DNA from: a virus
Virus record (IMG/VR): IMGVR_UViG_3300023174_003901
Span: 62,001-126,000 of that record
Length of the DNA stretch: 64,000 bases
Direction: 5' to 3' (one strand)
Position numbers and translations under genes: made by a program. This document shows, piece after piece, positions 28,080 to 35,924 of the stretch (positions within the stretch are counted from its first letter, which is position 1; the number at the start of each line of letters is the position of its first letter). Under the pieces are notes generated by a model. The model did not search any database, was not told the DNA's origin, and was given only the letters and a program-made list of their open reading frames with translations.

Positions 28080-28803
28080 GAGCCACAGCAGGTTTACGTC
28101 CACGCTTTTTGGGCGCAGGTGTTTCTGTTTCTACTGTGGGGATTGGAGACATCTTGGGAAGGTCCATCATCTTCACACCAGGAAACATTCTCTCTGCTTC
28201 TTTGCGCATACGTGCGGCTTCGTTGATCATACCAGTGGCTTCGTTGTGCATGCGCACAGCCTGTGTCAGCATGTTGGCAGCCAGGCTCTTGTCATCCAAG
28301 GCACCATCTGATGGTGCGGCAGTATAACCTGCTTGTGCTTTAGGTGCTTGTTGTTCGGCTTTGTATTGTGCTTCTGCGGCACGTTTTTGTTTGGGATCAA
28401 CCAGGCCTCTTGCGCCGTCAATCTCGGCCATCTTGCGCACAGCGTCTTCGCCTTTTTTCATTTCATTAAGGATCTTGTTGAGTTCAACCAGTTTGACATT
28501 GCTGTTCATAGTAGGTGTCATCAACACTTGTTCGGTGTTCACACGTTTCATCATGCGTTCAGCATGTAATGCATTTAAGATATTGCGACCATCTGGTAGA
28601 AAATTGCGGTTGAGTGCGTCAGCGAACTCTTCAGCGGCTTGTCCTACTGGACTTTCTAACACTCTCATGATGGTGTCGTGCCAGTGTGACGCCAACAGGT
28701 CTGGATAGATGCACAAGCACATGTGATCGTCACCTGGGATTTGTCTAAAAATAATAACAACCTTACGGTCGCCGTGTTTGCCTATGTGTTTTAAAAATGC
28801 CAT
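28066..28803 (-). CDS. Conserved phage protein with Ala/Lys-rich tail
   Basis: ATG 28803 (MAFLKHIGKHGDRKVVIIFR) with AGGAG 7 nt upstream is better than an upstream ATG at 28893. 245 aa: N-terminal alpha/beta region (IPGDDHMCLCIYPDLLASHW), a helical middle (LVELNKILNEMKKGEDAVRK), then a long Ala/Lys/Gln-rich segment and Pro/Arg-rich end (KKRGRKPAVA), probably disordered and DNA- or RNA-binding. Function unknown; conserved neighbourhood with the next gene. Confidence 0.75.
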   Translation of the reverse strand: MAFLKHIGKHGDRKVVIIFRQIPGDDHMCLCIYPDLLASHWHDTIMRVLESPVGQAAEEFADALNRNFLPDGRNILNALHAERMMKRVNTEQVLMTPTMNSNVKLVELNKILNEMKKGEDAVRKMAEIDGARGLVDPKQKRAAEAQYKAEQQAPKAQAGYTAAPSDGALDDKSLAANMLTQAVRMHNEATGMINEAARMRKEAERMFPGVKMMDLPKMSPIPTVETETPAPKKRGRKPAVAHATE

Positions 28804-28804
28804 G

Positions 28805-29047
28805 CTATTCTCCTTGAGTTGGTGTGGCTGGCTCAGTAGGCTCTTGTTCAGCGTCCGGAGCCTGGGCTTGTGCTTCGGCGGCTTCTTGGGCACTGATAAT
28901 AAAGTTAGTCAGGCGTTCAAATATCAGCCCCACATCCTTCATCTCTTCCCCACGAAAAGCGCCGCGCTGGCAAGCCAGGTCGATGATGTTGCGTATTCCG
29001 GCAAGATCAGCAATAGTGAATTGTGTTGATTCAGTCGTGTCGTTCAT
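28805..29047 (-). CDS. Small conserved phage protein (80 aa)
   Basis: FTIADLAGIRNIIDLACQRG then GEEMKDVGLIFERLTNFI forms the common N-terminal helix pair of this phage family; the C-terminal 30 residues are Gln/Ala/Pro/Glu-rich and disordered. It is a single base away from the next start, so translation is coupled. Function unknown. Confidence 0.75.
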   Translation of the reverse strand: MNDTTESTQFTIADLAGIRNIIDLACQRGAFRGEEMKDVGLIFERLTNFIISAQEAAEAQAQAPDAEQEPTEPATPTQGE

Positions 29048-29062
29048 ATAGATATTTACAAC

Positions 29063-29098
29063 AAAAAATCCCCGTAGTTATATTTTTACAGGGATTTT
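29063..29098 (-). terminator. Terminator-like hairpin
   Basis: AAAATCCC / GGGATTTT stem with a long AT-rich loop, followed by TTTG on the minus strand. It overlaps the end of the 66-aa gene and would close the upstream VWA transcript. Confidence 0.55.
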
Positions 29099-29286
29099 GG
29101 TAAAATTGGCACTGCTGACCTCCATTTGATATATCCACCATTGGTCGCACTCCACGGACAATATTGTTCCCATAGTTCTTGGCCTGTGTCGGAATTCTCT
29201 TTGATCAGTTGGTCTATACCGGGTCGAGTCGTATATCCGTCCAAACTCCAGTTGTGATTTTTCAGCGCAGTTTCAAGTTCATTCAC
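29086..29286 (-). CDS. Small hypothetical protein (66 aa)
   Basis: Overlaps the upstream gene by ATGA. MNELETALKNHNWSLDGYTT then an acidic, Trp-rich middle (ELWEQYCPWSATNGGYIKW). No domain recognised. Its end lies within a terminator hairpin, so it is the last gene of the transcript from 30836. Confidence 0.65.
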   Translation of the reverse strand: MNELETALKNHNWSLDGYTTRPGIDQLIKENSDTGQELWEQYCPWSATNGGYIKWRSAVPILPKSL

Positions 29287-29513
29287 GATGCAACTCCAAA
29301 ATGTTCTTTAATTCTCATGCCGTTTGTTTTGGTAATATATCCACAACCAACTGAATTGGATCTCTCCGTATCGGAAATCTCAGCACATTCTTCTACAATC
29401 AATCGGGCGAATTTCTCAATATCAAAGTGCTCGTCAATCATGAATGTTCTGTTGCCATACACTTGATTCCAGGCACCGCACTCACGTGCAAATTTTTCTA
29501 TGCGTTGGTTCAT
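29283..29513 (-). CDS. Small conserved phage protein (76 aa)
   Basis: MNQRIEKFARECGAWNQVYG, then DIEKFARLIVEECAEISDTE, the usual pattern of a short phage protein with a conserved VEEC segment found in many T4-like genomes. Coupled by overlap to both neighbours. Function unknown. Confidence 0.7.
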   Translation of the reverse strand: MNQRIEKFARECGAWNQVYGNRTFMIDEHFDIEKFARLIVEECAEISDTERSNSVGCGYITKTNGMRIKEHFGVAS

Positions 29514-30781
29514 TACTCGGCCTCGTCATAGTAGGCATATTGACCCCAAGGTGGCTCAATGGTTGTGGTACCATGCAAGATCCAAACAGTATCTGCATAG
29601 TTCTCATCACCCCAAGATCCAAAAGGGTAGCCGTCTGTGAACACAACCAGGCGCTTGGGCTCAATTTCATTGTCCTTTAAATACTTGAACATGCAATCAA
29701 AGTCTGTGCCACCACCACCTTGTATCTCGTATCCAGTAATGTCTTCCAGGTTGTCCGAATCGTATTGCTGTGGGTTGTACACTTCGGTATCAAAACTTGC
29801 CACATGGATTCGGTATGCTGGAAACGATTCCATAATACTGGCAGTCTCGCTTAAAATATCCTTGAGCATGGCATCGTCCATTGAGCCCGAAGCGTCAATC
29901 ATGAGTGCAATATCAATCATGGGATCCAGTTTCATACCGGGCATGACCGCATCCATGTGCCAACCTTTGCGGCTGGCTCTCATCCAGGTGTAGTCACTCT
30001 TGATAGTGCTCTCTAATTGCATGCGCAACAATTCACGCCAGTCCATCTTGGGCTCAGTTAGATCCTTGATCAGTCGCTTGACGCCTGCCGGAATATTGCC
30101 TGCATCTGAAGCACTGGCGGCTGCCAACATGGCCTCTTTGATCTCGTCCTTGATCTGCTGACGATCTTCTTTGCTCAAACGCGGACGACCTTTGCCTTCT
30201 TGGTCGCCAGCACCACTGCCATCTTGCTCGTCGTCACCATCTATATGCTCGTCGATCATCTTGTCCAAAAGGCTACTGATATCAATCTTGTCTGCTTTTT
30301 CGTACAAGATATCATACACTTCTTCGGCACTCATGCCATCATACTTGTGATCGTATAAACATGGAACTGAAGTAATAAACTCACCCACATGGTGCTTCTT
30401 CAAGTCTGCGTTCACACAGAAGTCATCAGCAATGTTCCACAACTGTGGATTACGGTCGCCCCTGCGTCCAAAGTGATCATAAACACAATGCAGGACCTCA
30501 TGACCAAACAAGAACTCAACTTCTTTGGGACGCAACATCTTGATGAAGCGAGCATTGTAGTAGAAATTGCGACCGTCTGTTGCGGCAGTGGCACACCACT
30601 CGTCAGCATTAACCAGTTTCAAACGAGTTGCAAGGTTGCCAAAGAAACTGGCCTTTAATAGCAAACCCACCCGAGCAGTGATCAAGATTTCACGCACCTC
30701 TCGGTCTAGTTTGGGATCAGTTGGACCAATAAGGTCAGCGAACTTTTTAGCGTCTTCTTTTGATACTGTGGTTGTGGTCAT
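29513..30781 (-). CDS. Metallopeptidase-like plus von Willebrand A protein
   Basis: 422 aa. The N-terminal half is a zinc-peptidase-like domain with FLFGHEVLHCVYDHFG (HExxH). The C-terminal half is a VWA-like domain (DUF2201 type) with IALMIDASGSMDD (MIDAS DxSxS), GGGGTDF and VFTDGYPFG. A Glu/Asp/Gly-rich linker joins them. Such proteins pair with MoxR AAA+ ATPases, and the next gene upstream is one. They are thought to remodel or activate protein complexes. The pair's target in phage infection is unknown. Confidence 0.85.
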   Translation of the reverse strand: MTTTTVSKEDAKKFADLIGPTDPKLDREVREILITARVGLLLKASFFGNLATRLKLVNADEWCATAATDGRNFYYNARFIKMLRPKEVEFLFGHEVLHCVYDHFGRRGDRNPQLWNIADDFCVNADLKKHHVGEFITSVPCLYDHKYDGMSAEEVYDILYEKADKIDISSLLDKMIDEHIDGDDEQDGSGAGDQEGKGRPRLSKEDRQQIKDEIKEAMLAAASASDAGNIPAGVKRLIKDLTEPKMDWRELLRMQLESTIKSDYTWMRASRKGWHMDAVMPGMKLDPMIDIALMIDASGSMDDAMLKDILSETASIMESFPAYRIHVASFDTEVYNPQQYDSDNLEDITGYEIQGGGGTDFDCMFKYLKDNEIEPKRLVVFTDGYPFGSWGDENYADTVWILHGTTTIEPPWGQYAYYDEAE

Positions 30782-30807
30782 TGCAGTCCTCTATTGTCTA
30801 TGTATAT

Positions 30808-30836
30808 ATTATAACACTTCATGAATATGTAGTCAA
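30808..30836 (-). promoter_or_regulatory. Sigma70 promoter for VWA operon
   Basis: TTGACT, 17-nt spacer, TATAAT. The 5' leader is about 20 nt before the VWA ATG. Confidence 0.8.
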
Positions 30837-30840
30837 ACAC

Positions 30841-30867
30841 AATAAAAATAGGACCCAGGGGCCCTAT
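30841..30867 (-). terminator. Terminator after MoxR gene
   Basis: ATAGGGCCC / GGGTCCTAT stem with minimal loop followed by TTTTTATT on the minus strand, just below the MoxR stop. Confidence 0.75.
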
Positions 30868-30872
30868 CCTGT

Positions 30873-31955
30873 TTAGGCTGATGCCTGCAAAATGTACTTG
30901 CCATAACGCTGATGGAACTCGTCAAAGTTCTTCAACTTGCTGGGCTGAAACGGCAGGTTGTATGTAGTAAGTGCAATTCTGGCACCCATCACAACCAACT
31001 CTGTTTCAAAGTTCTTCATCATGTAACCAAAGAAGTTGTCACTCATCTCGTGGAACTTCTTGTCTTCGACCTTGGTTTCTACTGCACCTTTGAGTTCATA
31101 GCACATGGAGATGACCAAACTGTACATGGCACTGACTTCTTTTACGTTCAAGTCCTTGACCTTGCCTGACAAGATGTCAGTTGGATTGGGCATCTTTGAC
31201 GCAACCTTGCGGTGAGCCATAAACTTAACCGCCAAACCTTCGCCCACAGTACCAGCAATCAAGTTGGTCACAGTATCGTTGTCTTCTTCCTCGTCCAACA
31301 ACTGGCTCACAAAGGTCCACGAACGTGGTGTAGCAAAGGCACGGCTGGCACTCTTTGCATCAAAGTCGTACAGGTCCTGCTTGGCAAAACTCAAGTAACC
31401 CACCACGTCTTTGTGGATGTTATTGTTCACTGCCCACTCTTGCCAACTAGGAAAGTCCACTTTCATCTCTTGGTGGATGAAGCGGTTTGCCAGCGGAGTT
31501 GGCATTCTATAAGTAACACCCTTGTCGCTCTCACGGTTACCTGCGGCAACCATTACAACATTGCTGGGTAACCGATACTTGCCAATGCGTCGATTCAAAA
31601 TTAGTTGATAAGCGGCACTCTGGACAGACGGTGCGGCACTATTCAGTTCGTCCAAGAACAGCACCACAACAGGATACTGGCTGGCAGTGACCTCATCGGG
31701 CAGTTCCACAGGCTCGGCCCAGTCCATCTTGCCAATGTCCTTGTTGTAAAAAGGAATACCGCGGATGTCTGTGGGCTCCATCTGACCCAGACGCAAGTCA
31801 ATCATCAAGCCACCAAGATCTCGGGTAATGCCTTCTACCAATTCGCTTTTGCCAATGCCGGGAGGGCCCCACAAGAACAACGGGCGTTGAACTTTGAATG
31901 CACGGAGCAAACTTTTACGAGCCTGAGCGGCTGTAACGGTGCGTGTTTCTGACAT
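30873..31955 (-). CDS. MoxR-type AAA+ ATPase
   Basis: 360 aa. Walker A LWGPPGIGKSELVEGI near residue 35, Walker B VVLFLDELNSAAPS near 105, sensor-1-like VVMVAAGNRESDK and the arginine-rich FANRFIHQEM region: complete AAA+ core. MoxR ATPases act as chaperones with VWA proteins, here the adjacent gene. Own promoter and good AAGGAAA ribosome site. Phage role unknown. Confidence 0.9.
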   Translation of the reverse strand: MSETRTVTAAQARKSLLRAFKVQRPLFLWGPPGIGKSELVEGITRDLGGLMIDLRLGQMEPTDIRGIPFYNKDIGKMDWAEPVELPDEVTASQYPVVVLFLDELNSAAPSVQSAAYQLILNRRIGKYRLPSNVVMVAAGNRESDKGVTYRMPTPLANRFIHQEMKVDFPSWQEWAVNNNIHKDVVGYLSFAKQDLYDFDAKSASRAFATPRSWTFVSQLLDEEEDNDTVTNLIAGTVGEGLAVKFMAHRKVASKMPNPTDILSGKVKDLNVKEVSAMYSLVISMCYELKGAVETKVEDKKFHEMSDNFFGYMMKNFETELVVMGARIALTTYNLPFQPSKLKNFDEFHQRYGKYILQASA

Positions 31956-31987
31956 TGTGTGTTTCCTTTGTTAGTTAAGATAAGTCA

Positions 31988-32016
31988 ATTATATGCGAAA
32001 TGCAATTTTGTGTCAA
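31988..32016 (-). promoter_or_regulatory. Sigma70 promoter for MoxR
   Basis: TTGACA, 17-nt spacer, TATAAT, perfect match to consensus. It overlaps the end of the gene at 32013. Confidence 0.85.
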
Positions 32017-32501
32017 ACAGTTTCTGTAGTCTCAACATCTGCTTCTGCAAGGGCTTCGGACAACAGCACCAATTTCTTGTAGAAACGAGCGTCACTTGAG
32101 TATGTGTTGCCACAATACCACACACCATCTTGCATGACATAGTACCACTCACCGCCACCGTTTTCCACTTGTTCAAATAACTCCTCGAAGGTGTGGGCTA
32201 CTTTCCACTCACAGCCAGTCTCGCCGCGATCGCGACCGTAAAAAGTACACCAGTTTTCTGTGAGTGTCTTGAATGCTTCTACTTCATCAGCAAGCAAATC
32301 AAACTGACTGAACGCATGTTTCTCACCAATCTCGGCTCGTAGGCTACTCATGTCGCCCAGGGCTACCAGGTGGTTGGCTTTGGAGGAATCATAATGCTCT
32401 TGCAAAATGGCACCATTGTGTTCCAGATAGCCGTCCCAATGACAGTAAACTGACTTGGCAACTGGACCGTGCATGACTGCAATGCGACTGCGTGTACCCA
32501 T
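32013..32501 (-). CDS. Conserved phage/bacterial protein starting MGTRSRIAV (162 aa)
   Basis: ATG 32501 (MGTRSRIAVMHGPVAKSVYC) follows AAGGGG by 6 nt; the longer reading frame upstream covers the promoter. The protein continues with HWDGYLEHNGAILQEHYDSS. This N-terminal pattern is conserved in many phage and bacterial proteins of unknown function. Soluble, Trp/Tyr/Glu-rich. Own promoter implies independent expression. Confidence 0.8.
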   Translation of the reverse strand: MGTRSRIAVMHGPVAKSVYCHWDGYLEHNGAILQEHYDSSKANHLVALGDMSSLRAEIGEKHAFSQFDLLADEVEAFKTLTENWCTFYGRDRGETGCEWKVAHTFEELFEQVENGGGEWYYVMQDGVWYCGNTYSSDARFYKKLVLLSEALAEADVETTETV

Positions 32502-32531
32502 TTCAAACCCCTTTTTAGTTTCTATACAAGT

Positions 32532-32560
32532 ATTATAGCAAAATGGGTATTTCCAGTCAA
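32532..32560 (-). promoter_or_regulatory. Sigma70 promoter, extended -10
   Basis: TTGACT, 17 nt, TGCTATAAT: -35, extended TGn and -10 all present. The -10 and 5' leader are nearly identical to the promoter at 51102. Confidence 0.85.
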
Positions 32561-32562
32561 CC

Positions 32563-32590
32563 AAAAAAATACCCTACATTGCTGTAGGGT
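32563..32590 (-). terminator. Terminator after Bug-type gene
   Basis: ACCCTACA / TGTAGGGT 8-bp stem, GCAA loop, then ATTTTTTT on the minus strand. Confidence 0.85.
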
Positions 32591-32613
32591 TTTGATAGTA
32601 CTTGAGTATTACT

Positions 32614-33531
32614 TTAGTTGACCGTAATGTTTAACCGTTTGATATAGTTAATTTGTTCGTCAACGTAACGTTTTATGTCAACCTTTTTAATACTAAACCC
32701 AGCATCATTTAGACTTTGCACAAATTCAGTGTCGCGTTGTGCTGTGGCAATTGCCTGTTGAACTTTTGTTAATGTTTTTATTTTGTCTGTACGGTTATGA
32801 TAAATCCCCCACCAAACAGGGGTGGGAAATGTTCCTCGACCCAGTTCGGTATAAGCCGGCACTTGCGGCAACTCAGGCAACCGATTGTCTGTCAACACAA
32901 GAATTGGCTTTAAGTTTCCAGTGTTGATGTTCTGAATAGTTGTGCTAATAAAATCAATCATCACATCCACATGCCCGCCCACAACATCAATTTGGACAGG
33001 TGCAAGTCCTTTGTACCCGATTAGATTAAAATCAACACCAATACCTTTTTGCAAACTAATTGCAGCCAACCAGCCACCACTCAGTTGACCTGCATGCCCA
33101 AGAGAAACTGGTTGTTGACGACTTCGATCCACGATTGATTTTACAGTCAACAGGGCTGAATTTTTACTGGTCACCAACACCATTGGGCTGGTTCCTGTAT
33201 AGGCCAGTGGAACTAGGTCTTGATGCATTATCCAAGCAGGTGATGCAACTGCGTAGGTAGTAATAATTTGACTACTGGTATGCAACAACACCAATTCATC
33301 ACTGGACTGCCGTGTTACAAAATTAACACCTACTTGCCCACCACCACCGGGCTTGTAATCAGGAACCAATTTGATGTCATCTTTTTGCAGTGTGGTATTC
33401 AGTCGATCTATCCACATCAGTGCCAGTGATGCAGTGGCCCCACCAGGCGCAAAAGGAACAACCACTTTGACAATTTCTGTTGCATGAACAGAACAACAAA
33501 ACATCAATAATGATAAGAATAATTTTTTCAT
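32614..33531 (-). CDS. Bug/TctC family periplasmic solute-binding protein
   Basis: ATG 33531 (a longer frame starts at 33555) overlaps the preceding stop as ATGA. MKKLFLSLLMFCCSVHA is a signal peptide with likely cleavage before TEIV. The mature part starts KVVVPFAPGGATASLALMWI and has GGGGQVGVNFV, AYTGTSPMVLVT and later QVPAYTELGRGTFPTPVW, the layout of tripartite tricarboxylate transporter receptors (about 300 aa). Binds small organic acids or related molecules. The family is greatly expanded in Burkholderiales, so this points to such a host. Very unusual in a phage. Confidence 0.9.
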   Translation of the reverse strand: MKKLFLSLLMFCCSVHATEIVKVVVPFAPGGATASLALMWIDRLNTTLQKDDIKLVPDYKPGGGGQVGVNFVTRQSSDELVLLHTSSQIITTYAVASPAWIMHQDLVPLAYTGTSPMVLVTSKNSALLTVKSIVDRSRQQPVSLGHAGQLSGGWLAAISLQKGIGVDFNLIGYKGLAPVQIDVVGGHVDVMIDFISTTIQNINTGNLKPILVLTDNRLPELPQVPAYTELGRGTFPTPVWWGIYHNRTDKIKTLTKVQQAIATAQRDTEFVQSLNDAGFSIKKVDIKRYVDEQINYIKRLNITVN

Positions 33532-34667
33532 GATAGATAATAAGTTTTTGACCACATGCCTTTGGTACCACGAGTTATTTGATCAACGTCGTTGAGCCAG
33601 TACTCCTGTGCAATTGTTTTGATTGCATCTAAACTGAGTTTGTAAATTTCAAACTCTTTGGAAAATTCACTTTTTGTAAAAAACCATGTGTCCCGAGGAC
33701 TGGCCAGCGGAGTCAGGAATTTGCCAATGGTAAATGTATTGGTATCCCAGGTTGGGTAAATCAACTGGTTCAACGCATGAGATGTTAACCAATATTGCTC
33801 ACCGTTGATCACTTTTGCAGGAAACAATGTTTGTGTTTTGACTAGACCCGGAGTATGCTCGGTTGCACTTTCTAAAAACTTGCGCACTGCATGGGCTTGC
33901 TTGATTATTATTTTAGGCAAGTCCGGAGTCCAATAAAACAGTTCGTGTTGTTCCTCTTGGTTGGTATTACGCATGATCCCAACGTCAATATTGTTTGATA
34001 TCAAGACATCCAAAAATTTCAAACAGTAACGATTGTTTTCAAAATACACACGTGGCTTGTCTATGCCATTGATCATACCAATGGTTTTGCCCGAGTCAAG
34101 TATGCGTTGCCATTCGGGCACCTGATCTTTTATCTTTGTTAGACCTAAATGATTTGGAGTCCACATATCATTGATATCATACACCAGATCGAATTTTTTG
34201 CGTTTGTCTCCGTAGTATTTTACCACAGACTCAGTGAGGTCAACTTCTCTAAGTTTAATGTTGGGGTGTTGTTCGCACACAGCCCTGGCCACTGGCAGTG
34301 CTACATTGAATATCTCAACTTCGCCTGCCGCAAGTTTGTTTTGCGAACCTTGGTACATATGGTAGCACAATATCTCATCGACATGTATGCCGTTTTTTAT
34401 AAAACTATCTAAAATGTTGGTGCTGTCAGCACCTCCGCTGAAAAACAGCACAAGGTAGTCATACTTCTCACGCAACTGTTGAGCACGTTGACAATAAATT
34501 TCCCACAAACTTTCACTGGGCTCTTGAGTCCAATCCACAGTGCCAAACACTTCGTCGTTGAAATTCCAAGTTGGGTGTATGCCTGTTTTGTGGTGGAGTT
34601 CTATGGCCTCCATTTTGCTCACCGTGGTGAGAGATCCGATTTGATAAAATCCAAATTTTTTGTTCAT
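33528..34667 (-). CDS. PP-loop ATPase, asparagine synthase-like
   Basis: 379 aa. YLVLFFSGGADSTNILDSF near residue 75 is the SGGxDS PP-loop that binds ATP in adenine-nucleotide alpha-hydrolase enzymes, which activate a carbonyl by adenylation. The glutaminase domain of true asparagine synthase is absent. It is followed directly by the Bug-type gene in one operon. Possible roles are amide or amino-sugar formation; not determined. Confidence 0.75.
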   Translation of the reverse strand: MNKKFGFYQIGSLTTVSKMEAIELHHKTGIHPTWNFNDEVFGTVDWTQEPSESLWEIYCQRAQQLREKYDYLVLFFSGGADSTNILDSFIKNGIHVDEILCYHMYQGSQNKLAAGEVEIFNVALPVARAVCEQHPNIKLREVDLTESVVKYYGDKRKKFDLVYDINDMWTPNHLGLTKIKDQVPEWQRILDSGKTIGMINGIDKPRVYFENNRYCLKFLDVLISNNIDVGIMRNTNQEEQHELFYWTPDLPKIIIKQAHAVRKFLESATEHTPGLVKTQTLFPAKVINGEQYWLTSHALNQLIYPTWDTNTFTIGKFLTPLASPRDTWFFTKSEFSKEFEIYKLSLDAIKTIAQEYWLNDVDQITRGTKGMWSKTYYLS

Positions 34668-34671
34668 GGTA

Positions 34672-34834
34672 ATAATTTACCCAAGTTGTATTTTATTGCT
34701 TGTAGAAGAACTCTACTCACAGCCGGCGTTCCATGTGTATCACAATGGTAAAGGAGTAGACTACTCCGAGCGTCTAAGATGCTGGCGTCGGACCTTCCGG
34801 CGTTGCAAAACTATTTATATTAACTGTTGTTAGG
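34672..34834 (-). other. Non-coding segment with hairpins below small gene
   Basis: About 160 nt without an ORF. Contains GGAGTA-GAC-TACTCC hairpin and two copies of CCGGCGTT. It could hold a small RNA, attenuator or merely spacer; no promoter seen. Confidence 0.35.
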
Positions 34835-34996
34835 CTAATTTTTTTTGTCGTGACTTCTTGGCTGGTGTTGACGTCCATACAAGTCGGCTTGAATCACTGT
34901 GCGTTTGATTTCATTACGTTTGTTACGATCAATGTATGAAGCCAACATGACCTTGTTGGGGCGGCTCATCTTGTAAGTGGGTCCCGGTTTAAGCAT
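34835..34996 (-). CDS. Small conserved phage protein (53 aa)
   Basis: Too short for a usual ORF cut-off but well supported: AGGAAA 8 nt before the ATG, two nt after the rpoZ-like stop. Sequence MLKPGPTYKMSRPNKVMLAS then YIDRNKRNEIKRTVIQADLY matches the basic pattern of small phage proteins (KPGP-x-(F/Y)KMS...K-x-ML). Lys/Arg-rich, likely nucleic-acid or RNA polymerase associated given its neighbour, which is inference. Confidence 0.75.
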   Translation of the reverse strand: MLKPGPTYKMSRPNKVMLASYIDRNKRNEIKRTVIQADLYGRQHQPRSHDKKN

Positions 34997-34998
34997 GA

Positions 34999-35232
34999 TT
35001 AATATTTCCTGTGATGACTTGTGGTTGATAAATCTTGTTTCTTGTAGAGATAACTGCGATCCACAACACCTGCTTCGATCTCCAGCAGGGCTGTGCTGAT
35101 GTTGCTCTGTCCTGGATCGACCCGGGGCATATCGCCACGGCTGAGTTCTCGGGCACGACGACTGGCAACCAAGATTAAATCGTAACGATTGCCAATTCGT
35201 TCTACTGCTAGTTCACTGCTGAGTCTTGACAT
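34999..35232 (-). CDS. rpoZ: RNA polymerase omega subunit homologue
   Basis: 77 aa, close to bacterial omega length. AVERIGNRYDLILVASRRAR, then SNISTALLEIEAGVVD match the omega signature (A-x3-IGNRFDLVLVAARRAR; K/I-TVxALxEIxxG). Bacterial omega folds with beta-prime and aids polymerase assembly. A phage copy could bind host polymerase during infection. Own promoter (TTGCTC-17-TATAAT) and AAAGGAAA ribosome site suggest early expression. High similarity along the whole protein makes this more than a chance match. Confidence 0.85.
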   Translation of the reverse strand: MSRLSSELAVERIGNRYDLILVASRRARELSRGDMPRVDPGQSNISTALLEIEAGVVDRSYLYKKQDLSTTSHHRKY

Positions 35233-35255
35233 GGTGTTTCCTTTGTTGATAAATA

Positions 35256-35284
35256 ATTATAACACACTTATTGAGCATGAGCAA
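35256..35284 (-). promoter_or_regulatory. Sigma70-like promoter of rpoZ homologue
   Basis: TTGCTC, 17-nt spacer, TATAAT; overlaps the end of the methyltransferase gene. Confidence 0.65.
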
Positions 35285-35924
35285 TCTCAATATAGTAGAT
35301 TTGGCATTCTTGATCTAGATGAAAGTGTTTGGGACTAGGCCAAGAATCCAGCACTTGTAGGCCAGATCGTTTGATCATGGGTTCAAAATCTGCCAAGGTA
35401 CTGCCACGTTGATTTTCTTGTAGAATGATCACACCATCAGAAGCAAGATGTTGCTTTACATGCTGAAAAAAGTTCAGGTGACTGGCCCAACCTGGATCGG
35501 CTTCAATACGTCCACCGTGATCTGCTGTGTGTACTATGGCAGTACCATATGGTTCATGTGGAGGATTGGCCACAATCAAATCAAACTGGTAGTGTATGGG
35601 CAACAGGGCCACATCTCTGAACAACAAGGCCTCCACTCGATCTACAACACCTGCCCGACGAGCAGTCTCTTTGGCCAGTTCCACAGCCGGATCGTAAATG
35701 TCGGACAACAACAGTTGTTGGCAAATGTCATGATCCAGCATACTGAAACCAATAAAGCCTGGACCAGCACACCATTCCCAGCAATGGGCAAACTGTCGTC
35801 CAGGATAGCGTTCCTTGACAACTTCGATCAGTTCCTGTCCAAACCAAGTGCCACCACCGTCAGTTTCGGGCAGGTGAAATACTGTGTATTGATTAGGTCC
35901 TGTTGTGGTAAATTCGTGTATCAT
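35268..35924 (-). CDS. SAM-dependent methyltransferase with NPPH motif
   Basis: 218 aa. Motif I-like CWEWCAGPGFIGFSML, then DLIVANPPHEPYGTAI, the NPP(Y/F/H) motif of amino-group methyltransferases acting on adenine N6, cytosine N4 or glutamine amides (HemK-like). The His in place of Tyr/Phe favours a protein or small-molecule target but does not decide it. Overlaps the next gene by ATGA. Could modify DNA or host translation factors. Confidence 0.8.
   Translation of the reverse strand: MIHEFTTTGPNQYTVFHLPETDGGGTWFGQELIEVVKERYPGRQFAHCWEWCAGPGFIGFSMLDHDICQQLLLSDIYDPAVELAKETARRAGVVDRVEALLFRDVALLPIHYQFDLIVANPPHEPYGTAIVHTADHGGRIEADPGWASHLNFFQHVKQHLASDGVIILQENQRGSTLADFEPMIKRSGLQVLDSWPSPKHFHLDQECQIYYIEIAHAQ

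Noticed and set aside
33532-33555. N-terminal extension of Bug protein to 33555
   Set aside because: ATG 33531 gives a clean signal peptide and the ATGA overlap with the upstream gene.
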